Below are positions 16,061 through 25,765 of a stretch of DNA of 64,000 nt, piece by piece (position 1 is the stretch's first letter; the number at the start of each line of letters is the position of its first letter). The notes beneath the pieces were generated by a model that saw nothing but the letters and a program-made list of their open reading frames with translations, ran no database searches and was not told the DNA's origin. Location: contig CAWBSE010000004.1 of the NCBI GenBank assembly GCA_963791425.1, positions 372,001 to 436,000 on the forward strand. Reading direction: 5' to 3'. Source of the stretch: DATBLE01 sp963791425. Its GTDB lineage: Bacteria; Actinomycetota; Thermoleophilia; Gaiellales; Gaiellaceae. Made by a program: the position numbers and the translations under genes.

Positions 16061-16699
16061 ATGGAGCTCTCCGCGTCGATCGAGGACTACGCAAAGGCGA
16101 TCTACGCGCTCGAGGAGCGCCACGGGGTCGCCTCGACCACGGCGCTCGCGGAGCGGCTCGGCGTCAGTGCGCCGGCGGTGTCCGCGATGGTGAAGAAGCT
16201 CGCGTCGCTCGGCTACGTCAGCCATGTCCCATACCGCGGCGTGAAGCTCACCGACGAGGGGCGGAAGGTCGCGCTCGAGGTGCTCCGCCATCACCGGCTG
16301 CTCGAGACCTACCTCGTCGAGGAGCTCGGCGTGCCCTGGGACCGCGTGCACGCGGAGGCCGAGGTACTCGAGCACGTCCTCTCCGAGGGACTCGAGGAGC
16401 GAATCGCCGCCAAGCTCGGCGAGCCGACGCACGATCCGCACGGCGACCCGATCCCCGCGGTGGACGGCACCGTCGTCGAGCCGGCCACCGTCGCGCTGGC
16501 CGCGCTGAGCACCGGTGACCGCGGCCGGTTCGTGCGCGTCTCCGACAGCGACCCGAAGCTGCTGCGCGAGCTCGCCACCCTGGGGATCCGCCCCGGAATC
16601 GACGTGGAGATCGTGCCCGGCGGCGTCCGCGCAGGGTCGGTCACCCACCGCCTCCGGCCGAAGCTCGCGCGCGTGATGCGCGTCGAGGTCGCCTCGTGA
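16061..16699 (+). CDS. mntR: DtxR/MntR-family metal-dependent repressor
   Basis: This 212-residue regulator has an N-terminal winged helix (SIEDYAKAIYALEER, VSAPAVSAMVKKLASLGYV), a metal-binding and dimerisation domain with HHRLLETYLVEELGV and the HDPHGDPIP loop, and a C-terminal SH3-like FeoA domain. ATG 16061 matches the usual family N-terminus; ATG 16040 in the same frame would add seven residues. It overlaps the MntH gene by GTGA, so it most likely senses manganese or iron and represses the pair. Confidence 0.88.
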   Translation: MELSASIEDYAKAIYALEERHGVASTTALAERLGVSAPAVSAMVKKLASLGYVSHVPYRGVKLTDEGRKVALEVLRHHRLLETYLVEELGVPWDRVHAEAEVLEHVLSEGLEERIAAKLGEPTHDPHGDPIPAVDGTVVEPATVALAALSTGDRGRFVRVSDSDPKLLRELATLGIRPGIDVEIVPGGVRAGSVTHRLRPKLARVMRVEVAS

Positions 16700-18003
16700 A
16701 CGCCGGCGGCCCGTTCAACGCGGCGCGCGACCTGCTCGGGCGCGTTCTCCCGGGCGAGGCGGCGACGATGAAGGCGGCGCAGGAGGCCCTGGACGGCGAG
16801 CGCCACGGTCTGCGCGCGCTGTGGCCGTTCATCGGCCCGGCGTTCATCGCGTCCGTTGCGTATCTCGACCCGGGCAACTTCGCCACCGACGTTGCCGGCG
16901 GCGCGAAGTTCGGCTACCTGCTGCTCTGGGCGGTGCTGGGCGCGAACCTGATGGCGATGCTCGTCCAGACGCTCTCGGCGAAGCTGGGGATCGCGACGGG
17001 CCACAACCTCGCCGAGGTCTGCCGCGAGCAGTTCTCCCGCCGCGTCTCGTTCGCCCTGTGGCTGCAGGCGGAGGTGATCGCGATGGCGACCGACCTGGCC
17101 GAGGTGCTGGGCGCGGCGCTCGGGCTCAGCCTCCTGTTCGGGATCCCGCTCGGCTGGGGCGCGGTGATCGCCGTCATCGCCGCGTTCACGATCCTCTTGC
17201 TGCAGACCTCCGGCTTCCGGCAGCTGGAGGCGGTGATCGCCGTGTTCGTCGGCGTGATCGTCGCGGCGTTCTCGCTCGAGCTGTTCCAGGTCACGCCGGA
17301 CCCGGGCAAGATGGCCGACGACCTGTTCTCCCCGACCTTCAGCGGGGAGGCGCTGCTGCTGGCCGTGGGGATCATCGGCGCGACGGTCATGCCACACGTC
17401 ATCTACCTGCACTCCGCGCTGACGCAGTCGCGCGTGCGCGGCGACACGGAGGACGAGCTGAAGCGCATCCAGCGGTTCGAGCGGATCGACGTGATCATCG
17501 CGATGTCGATCGCCGGCCTGGTCAATCTGGCGATGCTCGCGGTCTTCGCTGCCCGCTTCTACGGGACGGACGCGAACTCGATCGAGGACGCGTACCACGG
17601 CCTGACCGCGGATCCGGGCAGGTGGGCGGCCACGCTGCTCGGCATCGCGCTGCTGGCGTCGGGACTCTCGTCGTCGTCGATCGGCACGCTTGCGGGACAG
17701 GTCGTGATGCAGGGCTTCATCCGCCGCCAGATCCCGATCTTCGCGCGGCGTGCGATCACCGCCGCGCCCGCGCTGCTCGTAGCGCTGATCGGCGTCGACC
17801 CGACCAGGGCGCTGATTCTCAGCCAGGTCGTGCTCTCGTTCGGCATCCCGTTCGCCCTGGTGCCCCTCGTGCTGTTCACGAGCAATCGAAACGTGATGGG
17901 CGGGCTCGTCAACAACCGGGCGACCACCGTCGCTGCCTGGGCGATCGCGGTCGTGATCAGCGCACTGAACGCCTTCCTGCTCGTGCAGACGGTCCGGGCT
18001 TAG
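16696..18003 (+). CDS. mntH: Nramp-family divalent metal transporter MntH
   Basis: This 435-residue membrane protein with about 11 hydrophobic segments has the Nramp metal-site motifs DPGN (YLDPGNFATD) in TM1 and MPH (GATVMPHVIYLHSA) in TM6. It imports Mn2+ or Fe2+ with protons. The GTG start lies in the stop of the mntR-like gene, so expression is coupled. An N-terminal cytoplasmic stretch of about 45 residues precedes TM1. Confidence 0.92.
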   Translation: MNAGGPFNAARDLLGRVLPGEAATMKAAQEALDGERHGLRALWPFIGPAFIASVAYLDPGNFATDVAGGAKFGYLLLWAVLGANLMAMLVQTLSAKLGIATGHNLAEVCREQFSRRVSFALWLQAEVIAMATDLAEVLGAALGLSLLFGIPLGWGAVIAVIAAFTILLLQTSGFRQLEAVIAVFVGVIVAAFSLELFQVTPDPGKMADDLFSPTFSGEALLLAVGIIGATVMPHVIYLHSALTQSRVRGDTEDELKRIQRFERIDVIIAMSIAGLVNLAMLAVFAARFYGTDANSIEDAYHGLTADPGRWAATLLGIALLASGLSSSSIGTLAGQVVMQGFIRRQIPIFARRAITAAPALLVALIGVDPTRALILSQVVLSFGIPFALVPLVLFTSNRNVMGGLVNNRATTVAAWAIAVVISALNAFLLVQTVRA

Positions 18004-18011
18004 CCCACGAG

Positions 18012-18911
18012 CTAGGGGTGGATCGAGGCGGGGTCGACGACCTCGAAGTCGGAGCCCTTCACCTGCCCGAGCGTGTGCAGCGCATCGTTGTTCCAGCCCG
18101 GGTTCGGAGCGCCGCTGATGTACCAGTTCGACCCGTTGTCGGCGACCATCATCCCGTACTTCTCGAGCGCGTCGAGGATCACGCGCGCCTGGGCCGGGAA
18201 GCCGCTCGTGTCGAAGCTCCCCTTCAGCCGGAGCCGCAGGCCCATCGGCGGCAGGTTCGGGTCGGTCAGCGAACTGGCGTCGTGGCGCGCGGGGTACACG
18301 TGCGCCTTCCGGGAATGCTGGACGGTGAAGCGCAGGGCATGGTCGATCGATCCGGCGGCGACCTCGTCGTAGCGGGCGAGGCCGGGGAGGATCGGCAGGC
18401 CGGCGGCGTCGGCCGACGTCCACCCGTCCGGCCGCAGCGCATTCGAGTTCAGGCTCCAGATCGCGCCCGAGCCGGCCTTCTTCCCCTTGAGCGCGTAGAG
18501 CTCGTAGAGCTTGCACGTGCTCGAGTCCACGATCAGCGCGTGGTGGTCGCTGCCGTGCTCGATGTGCACCTTCTTGGGGATCGGATACGGGCCGGGATCG
18601 CTCTCGCCGGCGTACTGGAACTTGATCGTGACCTTCTTGACCGTCGCGTCGACGACGTCGTACGGGATGCCGATCGGGCCGCCGGCCCACTTGCCCGAGC
18701 CGAAGTCGGGGTGGAGGCCCGTGCCGCTGCCGATCGTCGCGATCACGGCGTCCGAGTTCGCCGCAGGGGGCAGCGCGTCGACGCGCATGTTCCATGGATT
18801 GTCCGCCGGGAACAACGCGCATCCGGCCAGCCGCGGGCGGTGGGCCGAACCGCCGAGCAGGAGCGCCGCGGCGATCGCCCCGGCGACGAACTTCACGCCG
18901 AGCGCCGTCAC
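18012..18911 (-). CDS. Secreted protein of unknown function with NPWN motif
   Basis: This 299-residue protein has an N-terminal hydrophobic signal (VTALGVKFVAGAIAAALLLGGSA), then CALFPADNPWN, which I believe recurs in actinobacterial and acidobacterial secreted proteins. Later it has conserved-looking VHIEHGSDHHALIVDSSTC, DHALRFTV, and YGMMVADNGSNWYISGAP. The His/Asp-rich centre suggests a hydrolase or carbohydrate-active fold, but I cannot assign one. The GTG start lies in the Nudix gene stop (GTGA). It is the last of four coupled minus-strand genes. Confidence 0.75.
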   Translation of the reverse strand: MTALGVKFVAGAIAAALLLGGSAHRPRLAGCALFPADNPWNMRVDALPPAANSDAVIATIGSGTGLHPDFGSGKWAGGPIGIPYDVVDATVKKVTIKFQYAGESDPGPYPIPKKVHIEHGSDHHALIVDSSTCKLYELYALKGKKAGSGAIWSLNSNALRPDGWTSADAAGLPILPGLARYDEVAAGSIDHALRFTVQHSRKAHVYPARHDASSLTDPNLPPMGLRLRLKGSFDTSGFPAQARVILDALEKYGMMVADNGSNWYISGAPNPGWNNDALHTLGQVKGSDFEVVDPASIHP

Positions 18912-19312
18912 GACAGCTCCTCCAGAATCGGGTCGCGGCGGTCGAACAGGTCGAGGTCGGGTCTCACCGGCTCCCAACGGTAGAGAAAGACGAGGCCGGC
19001 GTCGTCACCCTTTCCGTGGACTTCGTGCGCCCACGTATCGGGCAGATCGCCCGTCGAGCGCACCTCGAACGCGTGGTTCTCGTACTTCGCAGGCCAGGTC
19101 GGGCGGCCCAGCTCGCGGACGACAACCGCATCCTCGATTCCGCTCTCCTCGTGGAGCTCGCGCCGGAGGGTCTGCTCGAGCGTCTCGCCCGGGTCTGCGC
19201 GACCGGCCGGAACCTGGACGCCCGCGGTCGGGTGGTCGCGATGTTCGAAGACGAGCAGCTCCGTCGCGCCGTCACGTTCGCGCGTGACGTACGCGACGAC
19301 ACGCTTTCTCAC
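18908..19312 (-). CDS. Nudix hydrolase
   Basis: This 134-residue Nudix protein carries the full box G-x5-E-x7-REUxEExGU, beginning GRADPGE and ending REL-x-EES-G-I. It hydrolyses a nucleoside diphosphate linked to another moiety; housecleaning of oxidised nucleotides is possible given the neighbouring HhH-GPD gene. The GTG start overlaps the stop of the HhH gene and its own stop overlaps the next start, both as GTGA. Confidence 0.88.
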   Translation of the reverse strand: MRKRVVAYVTRERDGATELLVFEHRDHPTAGVQVPAGRADPGETLEQTLRRELHEESGIEDAVVVRELGRPTWPAKYENHAFEVRSTGDLPDTWAHEVHGKGDDAGLVFLYRWEPVRPDLDLFDRRDPILEELS

Positions 19313-19860
19313 TTCTTCAGCGACGCCTTGTAGGCGCGCTTCGCCGCCTGGTACTCGGCGAGCGCCTCCGCCGAGTCGACGTCGCCGAGTGTGGGGTGGG
19401 GCGGCACGAGCCCGTCGGCGGCCTTCACGCCGAAGCGCTTCGCGAGCACCGACCCGAGGGCCTTGACCTTCATCTCGCCGAAGCCGGGCAGCTCCTCGAT
19501 CCGGCCGCGGAGCTCGTCCGAGTCGGCCGCGGTCGTCCACAGGCGCTCCGCCTGCCCGTCGTAGCGCTCGTCGACGAACGCCGCGAGGTCCTGGACGCGG
19601 GTCGCCATCGTGCCCGGAAAGCGGTGGATCGCCGGCTTCTCGCGGAACGCGGCCTCGAGCTTCGCCGGGTCGGTCTTGGCGATGCGGCCGGCGTCGAGAG
19701 TACCCAGCCGCTGCTTCAGCTTGAGCGGGCCGGCGAACGCGGTCGGGACGGGGACCTGCTGGTCGAGCGCGAACCCGATCAGCAGCGCCATCGGATCGGC
19801 CGCGAGCAGGGTGTCGGCTTCGTCGTTCCCGGTGAAGTAGAGCCGGTCGGGCGCGCTCAC
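19309..19860 (-). CDS. HhH-GPD family protein (endonuclease III-like, uncharacterised actinobacterial type)
   Basis: This 183-residue protein has a helix-hairpin-helix motif (ELPGFGEMKVKALGSVLAKRFG) in a shortened HhH-GPD fold. N-terminal LLIGFALDQQVP corresponds to the first glycosylase helices. The Cys4 Fe-S cluster of EndoIII is missing, and the usual catalytic Lys/Asp is not clear after the hairpin (LVPPHPTLGDVD has a candidate Asp). It may bind damaged bases. GTGA overlaps join it to genes on both sides. Confidence 0.8.
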   Translation of the reverse strand: MSAPDRLYFTGNDEADTLLAADPMALLIGFALDQQVPVPTAFAGPLKLKQRLGTLDAGRIAKTDPAKLEAAFREKPAIHRFPGTMATRVQDLAAFVDERYDGQAERLWTTAADSDELRGRIEELPGFGEMKVKALGSVLAKRFGVKAADGLVPPHPTLGDVDSAEALAEYQAAKRAYKASLKK

Positions 19861-20279
19861 TGCGAGAATAGCGTCGGCTTCAGCCCGTGGCCGCTGACCT
19901 TGCGGACGATCGGAAGATTCAGACCCTTGCCGACGCGGAGGAGGTAGGCGGTCTCGTGCGTCCCGTTGACGACGTCGACGGCGATCTCGGAGCGCTGCAG
20001 GCCGTCACGCGTGCCGGCGCGGAGCCAGCGAACCTGCGACCCGGGCAGCTCGTGCAGCTTGACGATCTGCGGCGGGTTGAAGCGCGAGTCGACGACGTTG
20101 ACCGTGACCGTGTGCGACGTCGTGTCGCGGTTGACGACGATCCCCTCGGCGGGCGGCGTGCCGAGCACGTCGGCGAGCCGGTAGGTCACGTACGGCCCCT
20201 GGACGGCCCGGTTGATCCAGGCCGGCACCGGCGGCGGAGCGATCGCGGCGGCGCTGATGAGAACGGCGAAAGGCAGCAT
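19857..20279 (-). CDS. Small secreted protein of unknown function
   Basis: This 140-residue protein has a signal peptide (MLPFAVLISAAAIAPPPVPA). The mature part is all-beta in character (YVTYRLADVL, HTVTVNVVDSRFNPP, HETAYLLRVG). I recognise no family. It is the first of four minus-strand genes chained by GTGA overlaps, so it is probably expressed with the HhH-GPD and Nudix proteins despite its exported location. Confidence 0.65.
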   Translation of the reverse strand: MLPFAVLISAAAIAPPPVPAWINRAVQGPYVTYRLADVLGTPPAEGIVVNRDTTSHTVTVNVVDSRFNPPQIVKLHELPGSQVRWLRAGTRDGLQRSEIAVDVVNGTHETAYLLRVGKGLNLPIVRKVSGHGLKPTLFSQ

Positions 20280-20312
20280 GCGGGGATCATAGAAAAAGCC
20301 CTAAGCGAACAC

Positions 20313-20341
20313 TTGTTCGTATCGGAGCAACGCGGTACGCT
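20313..20341 (+). promoter_or_regulatory. Promoter of lhr, leaderless type
   Basis: TTGTTC (20313-20318), 17-nt spacer, TACGCT (20336-20341), then 6 nt to the ATG at 20348. This is one of the clearest two-box examples in the window. Confidence 0.55.
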
Positions 20342-20347
20342 GACGCG

Positions 20348-23300
20348 ATGACCGACGGCGTCAGCGTGCTCGACCTGTTCAGTCCGGTCACACGGGAGTG
20401 GTTCGAGCGCGCCTTCGACGCGCCCACGCCGGCGCAGGAGGCCGGCTGGCCGGCGATCGCCTCGGGCGAGCACACGTTGATCCAGGCGCCGACCGGGTCG
20501 GGCAAGACGCTCGCCGCGTTCCTGTACGGGATCGACCGGCTGAACGAGGCGCCGGGGGAGGGTCTCCGGCTGCTGTACGTCTCTCCGCTGAAGGCGCTGA
20601 ACTACGACGTCGAGCGCAATCTGCGCGGGCCGCTCGCCGGGATCCAGTCGGAGTTGACCGTCGCCGTCCGCACCGGCGACACGCCGCAGAAGGAGCGCGC
20701 GGCGATGCTGCGCAAGCCGCCGGACATCCTGATCACCACGCCCGAGTCGCTCTATCTGCTGCTCACCTCGCAGGGGCGGGAGATGCTCAGGAGCGTCCGC
20801 ACGCTGATCCTCGACGAGGTCCATGCCGTCGCCGGCACCAAGCGTGGCGCGCACCTCGCGGTGTCGGTCGAGCGGCTCGACCGTCTCGTCGGCGAGCCGG
20901 TGCAGCGCGTCGGGCTCTCGGCCACGCAGCGCCCGATCGAGGAGATCGGCCGGTTCGTGTCGGGCGCGCGGCCGATCCGCATCGTCGACGCGGGCACACG
21001 CAAGGAGCTCGACCTCAGGGTCGTCGTCCCGGTCGAGGACATGCGCGAGCTGGGCTCGCTCGGCGAGCTCACCCACCCGGTCGTCCAGGACGGCGTGGAG
21101 ATGGACATCGGCACCGAGGTCGGCGCGAGGTCGATCTGGCCGTCGATCTACCCGGCGCTGCTCGAGCTCGTCCGGGAGCACCGCTCGACGATCGTCTTCG
21201 TCAACAACCGCCGCCTCGCGGAACGGCTTGCGCTGCGGCTGAACGAGCTCGCGGCCGACTCTGAAGCCGGCACTGCAGAGATCGCCCGCGCCCATCACGG
21301 ATCGCTCGCGCGGGAGCAGCGCGTCGAGGTCGAGGAGCTGCTCAAGCGCGGCGAGATTCCGTGCCTGGTCGCCACTTCGTCGCTCGAGCTCGGCATCGAC
21401 ATGGGCGCCGTCGACCTCGTCATCCAGGTCGAGTCGCCGAAATCGGTCGCGCGCGGCCTGCAGCGCATCGGCCGCGCCGGCCATGAGCTCGGCGCGACCT
21501 CGAAGGGCCGGATCTTCCCGAAGTTCCGCGCCGACCTCCTCGAGTCGGCGGTCGTCGCCGAACGGATGCTCGCGGGCGAGATCGAGGAGACGGTGATCCC
21601 GAAGAACCCGCTCGACGTGCTCGCGCAGCAGATCGTCGCGGTGTGCGCCGACGAGGAGGTCGAGGTCGGTCGAGCTCCACGACCTCGTCCGCGGCGCCTA
21701 TCCGTTCGCCGACCTGTCGCGCGTGCAGCTCGAGAACGTGCTCGACATGCTCTCCGGTCGCTATCCGTCCGACGAGTTCGCCGACCTGAAGCCGCGCATC
21801 GTCTGGGACCGCACGGGCGGCACGATCCGCGGTCGCGAGGGCGCGCGGCGGCTGGCCGTCACCAACGCGGGCACGATCCCCGACCGCGGCCTTTTCGGCG
21901 TGCACCTCGTCAACGGCGGCGGGCGGGTCGGCGAGCTCGACGAGGAGATGGTCTACGAGGCGAGAGCCGGTCAGACGTTCCTGCTCGGCGCGTCGACGTG
22001 GCGCATCGAGGAGATCACCCGCGACCAGGTGATCGTCTCGCCGGCTCCGGGCGTACCGGGCGCCGTTCCGTTCTGGAAGGGCGAGGGTGTGGGGCGCCCC
22101 TACGAGCTGGGCGAGCAGATCGGCCGCGCGTCCCGCGAGCTGTCCGCGCTCTCCGACGACCAGGCGATCGAACGGCTGACCACCCGGCACACGCTCGACG
22201 ACCGCGCGGCGCGCAACCTGCTCACGTTCCTGCGCGAGCAGGAGGCGGCGACCCGCGCCGTCCCATCCGACCGGACGATCGTGGTCGAGCGCTTCCGCGA
22301 CGAGATCGGCGACTGGCGGGTCTGCATCCTCACGCCGTTCGGCGCCCGGGTGCACGCGCCGTGGGCGATGGCGGCCGGAGCGCGGTTGCGCGACGCCCTC
22401 GGGATCGAGGCGCAGTCGATCTGGTCGGACGACGGGATCGCCTTCCATCTCCCCGATGCCGACGTCCCTCCGCCGACCGAGGAGCTGATCCCCGATCCGG
22501 ACGAGCTCGAGGATCTGGTCGTCGCCGAGGTGGGGCAGACCGCGCTCTTCGGCTCGCGCTTCCGCGAGAACGCCGGCCGGGCGCTGCTGATCCCGCGCCG
22601 TCGCCCCGGCGAGCGCACGCCGCTCTGGCAGCAGCGTCTGAAGGCCCAGTCGCTGCTCCAGGTCGCGCGCCGCTACCCGGCCTTCCCGATCATCCTCGAG
22701 ACCTACCGCGAGTGCCTCCAGGACGTCTTCGATCTGCCCGCGCTGAAGCAACTGCTCCAGGGCCTGCGCGCGCGGACGATCGACGTCGTCGACGTCGAGA
22801 CCGCCTCCGCGTCGCCCTATTCGGCCTCGCTCCTCTTCGACTACGTCGCGACGTACATGTACGAGGACGACACGCCGCCGGCCGAGCGCCGCGCGCAGGC
22901 CCTCTCGCTCGACCGCGACCTGCTCCGCGAGCTGCTCGGGCAGGAGGAGCTGCGCGACCTGATCGACCCCGGGGCGCTCGAGGAGGTCGAAGGGTACTTG
23001 CGCGGGGATCCACGTACGCCTGATCAATTGCATGACGTGCTAAGAAGACGAGGAGATTTGCGAGAAGACGAATTTGCTAGTGATCTTGCAGACAGCCTTG
23101 ATACGCGATCGTCGAGCTGTGCTTGTTCGAATAGCGTCGGAGCAGCGCCTGATCGCAGCCGAGGATGCAGGGCGGTACCGGGACGCGCTCGGCGCGATGC
23201 CGCCCTCCGGCCTCCCCGACGTGTTCCTGGAGAGCGAGCCCGAGCCGCTGCAGTCGTTGGTCAAGCGCTTTGCCCGTTCGCGCGGCCCGTTCACGACCGG

Positions 23301-24663
23301 CGAGGCCAACGAGCGGTTCGGCCGCGACGTCGAGCCGGAGCTGCGCACGCTCGAGCGCGAGGAGAAGCTCGTCCGCGGCGAGCTGCGTCCCGGCGGCACC
23401 GAGCGCGAGTGGTGCGATCCCGATGTTCTCCGGCGCCTCCGCCGAGCGTCGCTCGCCGCCCTGCGCAAGGAGGTGGAGCCCGCCGAGCAGGCGACGCTCG
23501 GGCGCTTCCTCCCGAGCTGGCACGGCATCGACCGGCGCGCGACGCTGCGCGAAGCACTCGTGCCGCTCCAGGGGCTCTCACTCCCGGTCGCGCTCTGGGA
23601 GTCCGACGTCCTGCCACGACGCGTCCCGAACTACCGCCCGGAGCTGCTCGACCAGCTCTGCGCCACCGGAGAGGTCGTGTGGGTCGGCGCGGGCCTCGAC
23701 CGGGTCGCGCTCTTCTTCCGCGAGGATGCGGGCGTGCTCGGCCGCCCGGGCGCCGCGCCCGCGCCCGAGGGCGGCGCGCACGACCGTATCCGGGAGACCC
23801 TGGGAACCGGCGCCGAGTTCTGGTTCGACCTGCTCGCGAAGACCGGCCTGGAGCCCGAGACGGCGCTGCCCGCGCTCTGGGATCTCGTCTGGGCGGGCGA
23901 GGTGACCAACGACGCCTGGCAGCCGCTGCGCGCCGGTCGCAGGTACGGGGTGCCGAAGCCGGAGCGCCGTCCCCGCCGGTTCTCACGCACGCGCCAGACG
24001 GCGGCGACCGCGACGCAGGGCCGCTGGTCGCCCGCCGACCCGCTGTTCGGCGCGGAGCAGGATCGCCGCGCGCTCGCCGAGCTCCTGCTCGAGCGGCAGG
24101 GGATCGTCACCCGCGACGGTGTCCGCGGCGAGGGAATCGCCGGCGGCTACGGCGCGGTCTACGGCGAGCTGAAGGCGCTCGAGACACTCGGCCTCTGCCG
24201 CCGCGGCTACTTCGTCGAGGGCCTCGGCGGCGCACAGTTCGCCCTGGGCGGCGCGGTCGAACGGCTGCGCGAGCTGCGCCCGCGCGACGACGACGAGGAG
24301 CAGGAGCCGCTCGTGCTCGCCGCCGCCGACCCGGCTCAGCCGTACGGATCCGTCCTGCCGTGGCCCAAGCGCGCCGGTGCCCGGGCCGCCCGCGTCGCCG
24401 GCGCCTACGTCGTCCTGCTCGGAGGCCGGCCCGGGTTGTTCGTCGAACGTGGCGGCAAGTCGATGGTGCCGCTCCGCGACCCCGAGCCCGAGTGGCTGCG
24501 GGTCGCGCTCGCCGCGGTCGTCGACCACGCCCGCCGGTGCTCGCGCAAGCGCCTCGCGGTCGAGCGCTTCGACGGCGAGCCGGTCTCCGAGAGCGACGCG
24601 CTGCCGCTCCTGGTCGAGGCCGGCTTCCTCGCCGGGCCGCGCCGGGCCGTCCTGAGGCCCTAG
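20348..24663 (+). CDS. lhr: Lhr-like ATP-dependent helicase, interrupted by two apparent +1 frameshifts
   Basis: The gene spans 4316 nt. Removing two inserted bases leaves 1438 codons in one frame, the size of full-length Lhr. Helicase motifs are intact: Walker A APTGSGKTLAA, DEVHAV, SATQRP and the motif VI GRAGHE segment. Then follow the winged-helix and beta-barrel core and the Lhr-CTD ending at 24663. The first shift lies at about 21663-21672 (VCADEEVEV to VELHDLVRGAYPF). The second is at about 23098-23105 (ASDLADSL to IRDRRAVLVRI), inside a patch of unusually low GC. Lhr proteins unwind RNA-DNA hybrids in DNA repair. Either the sequence has errors or the gene is recently inactivated. Confidence 0.85.
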
Positions 24664-25046
24664 CCGCCGAGCTGGCCGACGAGCAGCACGTATCCGTCCG
24701 GGTCGTACGTCCTGAACTCGCCCGCGGGCATGTAGAACGGGTGCTCGATCTCGCCGACCTCCACGCCGGCGGCGGCCAGTTCGTGGTGGAGGGCGCGGAC
24801 GTCGGGCGTCCAGCAATAGAACAGGACCGCCTGGTTGGAGGCGACGACCGGCCCGTCCGCGAGCGCCAGCATCAGCCGGGCTCCCGCGGTCGTCGCGTCG
24901 TCCGCCGGATTCGCCAGAAAGGCCCAGACCAGCCTGCCGTGCACCTCGTGGGTGTTGCGGACGTCGAGTCCGAGCCGCTCGTAGAAGCCGATCGAGTGCT
25001 GGACGTCGGCGACGTGGGCATACGCGGTGAGCCCGCTTATCGGCAC
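24660..25046 (-). CDS. VOC-superfamily (glyoxalase/bleomycin-resistance-like) protein
   Basis: This 128-residue protein has a single paired beta-alpha-beta VOC fold: AYAHVADVQHSIGFYERLGLDV at the start and FYMPAGEFRTYDPDGYVLLVGQ at the end, where the closing Asp/Tyr pattern is typical. The function could be metal-dependent isomerase, dioxygenase or binding protein. The GTG start at 25046 is chosen because an AGGA-containing ribosome-binding site sits about 8 nt upstream and the fold starts there. Its stop overlaps the end of lhr by 4 bp, convergently. Confidence 0.8.
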   Translation of the reverse strand: MPISGLTAYAHVADVQHSIGFYERLGLDVRNTHEVHGRLVWAFLANPADDATTAGARLMLALADGPVVASNQAVLFYCWTPDVRALHHELAAAGVEVGEIEHPFYMPAGEFRTYDPDGYVLLVGQLGG

Positions 25047-25123
25047 GGCGGGATCCTTCCAGACGCGGCGATCCCTGTGTAAGACTCGCGGCCGCGCAAC
25101 GACGACGAGCGAACGGAGCATCG

Positions 25124-25765
25124 ATGAGCGGGTACACGGTGGCGCACCTCGACGAGATCGACGAGATCAGCGACGGCCGCTGCCCATGGCGGCCGATCCG
25201 CTTTCACCTGGACATCTCGGCCTTCGGCGTGAACGCGTTCACGGCCCCTGCCGCGGGCGACCGGCTGATCAACGAGCACGACGAATCGGACGACGGGAAC
25301 GAGGAGCTCTACCTCGTCATGGAGGGGCACGCCGTGTTCGAGCTCGACGGCGAACGGGTCGATGCGCCCACCGGCACCCTGGTCTTCGCCCGCCCCGGCG
25401 TCAAGCGAACGGCGTTCGCCGAGGAGGCGGGGACCACGCTGATCGCGCTCGGCGCCGTCCCGGGCAAGGCGTACGAGGCGCACGGGTGGGAGCTCTGGGC
25501 TCCGCTGAAGCCGCTCTACGACGCAGGCGACTACGCCGGAGTGGCCGACCGTGGCAAGCCGCTGGCCGACGCGTATCCCCAGTACGCCGACTTCATCTAC
25601 AACGTGGCCTGCTGCGAGAGCCTCGCCGGCCGGCCGGCCGACGCGATCGACCACCTCCGCCACGCGATCGACGTCGACGAGAAGTGGCGCGGCTACGCGA
25701 AGTCCGATTCCGACTTTGATGCGATCCGCGACGATCCGGCGTTCGAGGAGCTGATCGGGAGCTAG
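25124..25765 (+). CDS. Cupin domain protein with C-terminal TPR-like region
   Basis: This 213-residue protein has a cupin barrel at about residues 30-120 (NEELYLVMEGHAVFELDG, APTGTLVFARPGVKR), though only part of the usual His-rich metal site is present. The C-terminal half has helical repeats (YADFIYNVACCESLAGRPADAIDHLRHAI) like a TPR and ends DDPAFEELIG. Similar fusions may be sensors or scaffolds. Its TAG stop overlaps the GTG start of the LLM oxidoreductase gene, so the two are co-translated. Confidence 0.78.
   Translation: MSGYTVAHLDEIDEISDGRCPWRPIRFHLDISAFGVNAFTAPAAGDRLINEHDESDDGNEELYLVMEGHAVFELDGERVDAPTGTLVFARPGVKRTAFAEEAGTTLIALGAVPGKAYEAHGWELWAPLKPLYDAGDYAGVADRGKPLADAYPQYADFIYNVACCESLAGRPADAIDHLRHAIDVDEKWRGYAKSDSDFDAIRDDPAFEELIGS

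Noticed and set aside
16309..18822. 837-residue open frame on the minus strand opposite mntH
   Set aside because: Arg/Asp/His-rich low-complexity translation typical of antisense high-GC frames; the plus strand carries clear MntR and MntH motifs.
21655..23110. Programmed ribosomal frameshifting in lhr
   Set aside because: Neither site has a classic slippery heptamer or downstream structure, and unrelated genes nearby show the same kind of +1 lesion.
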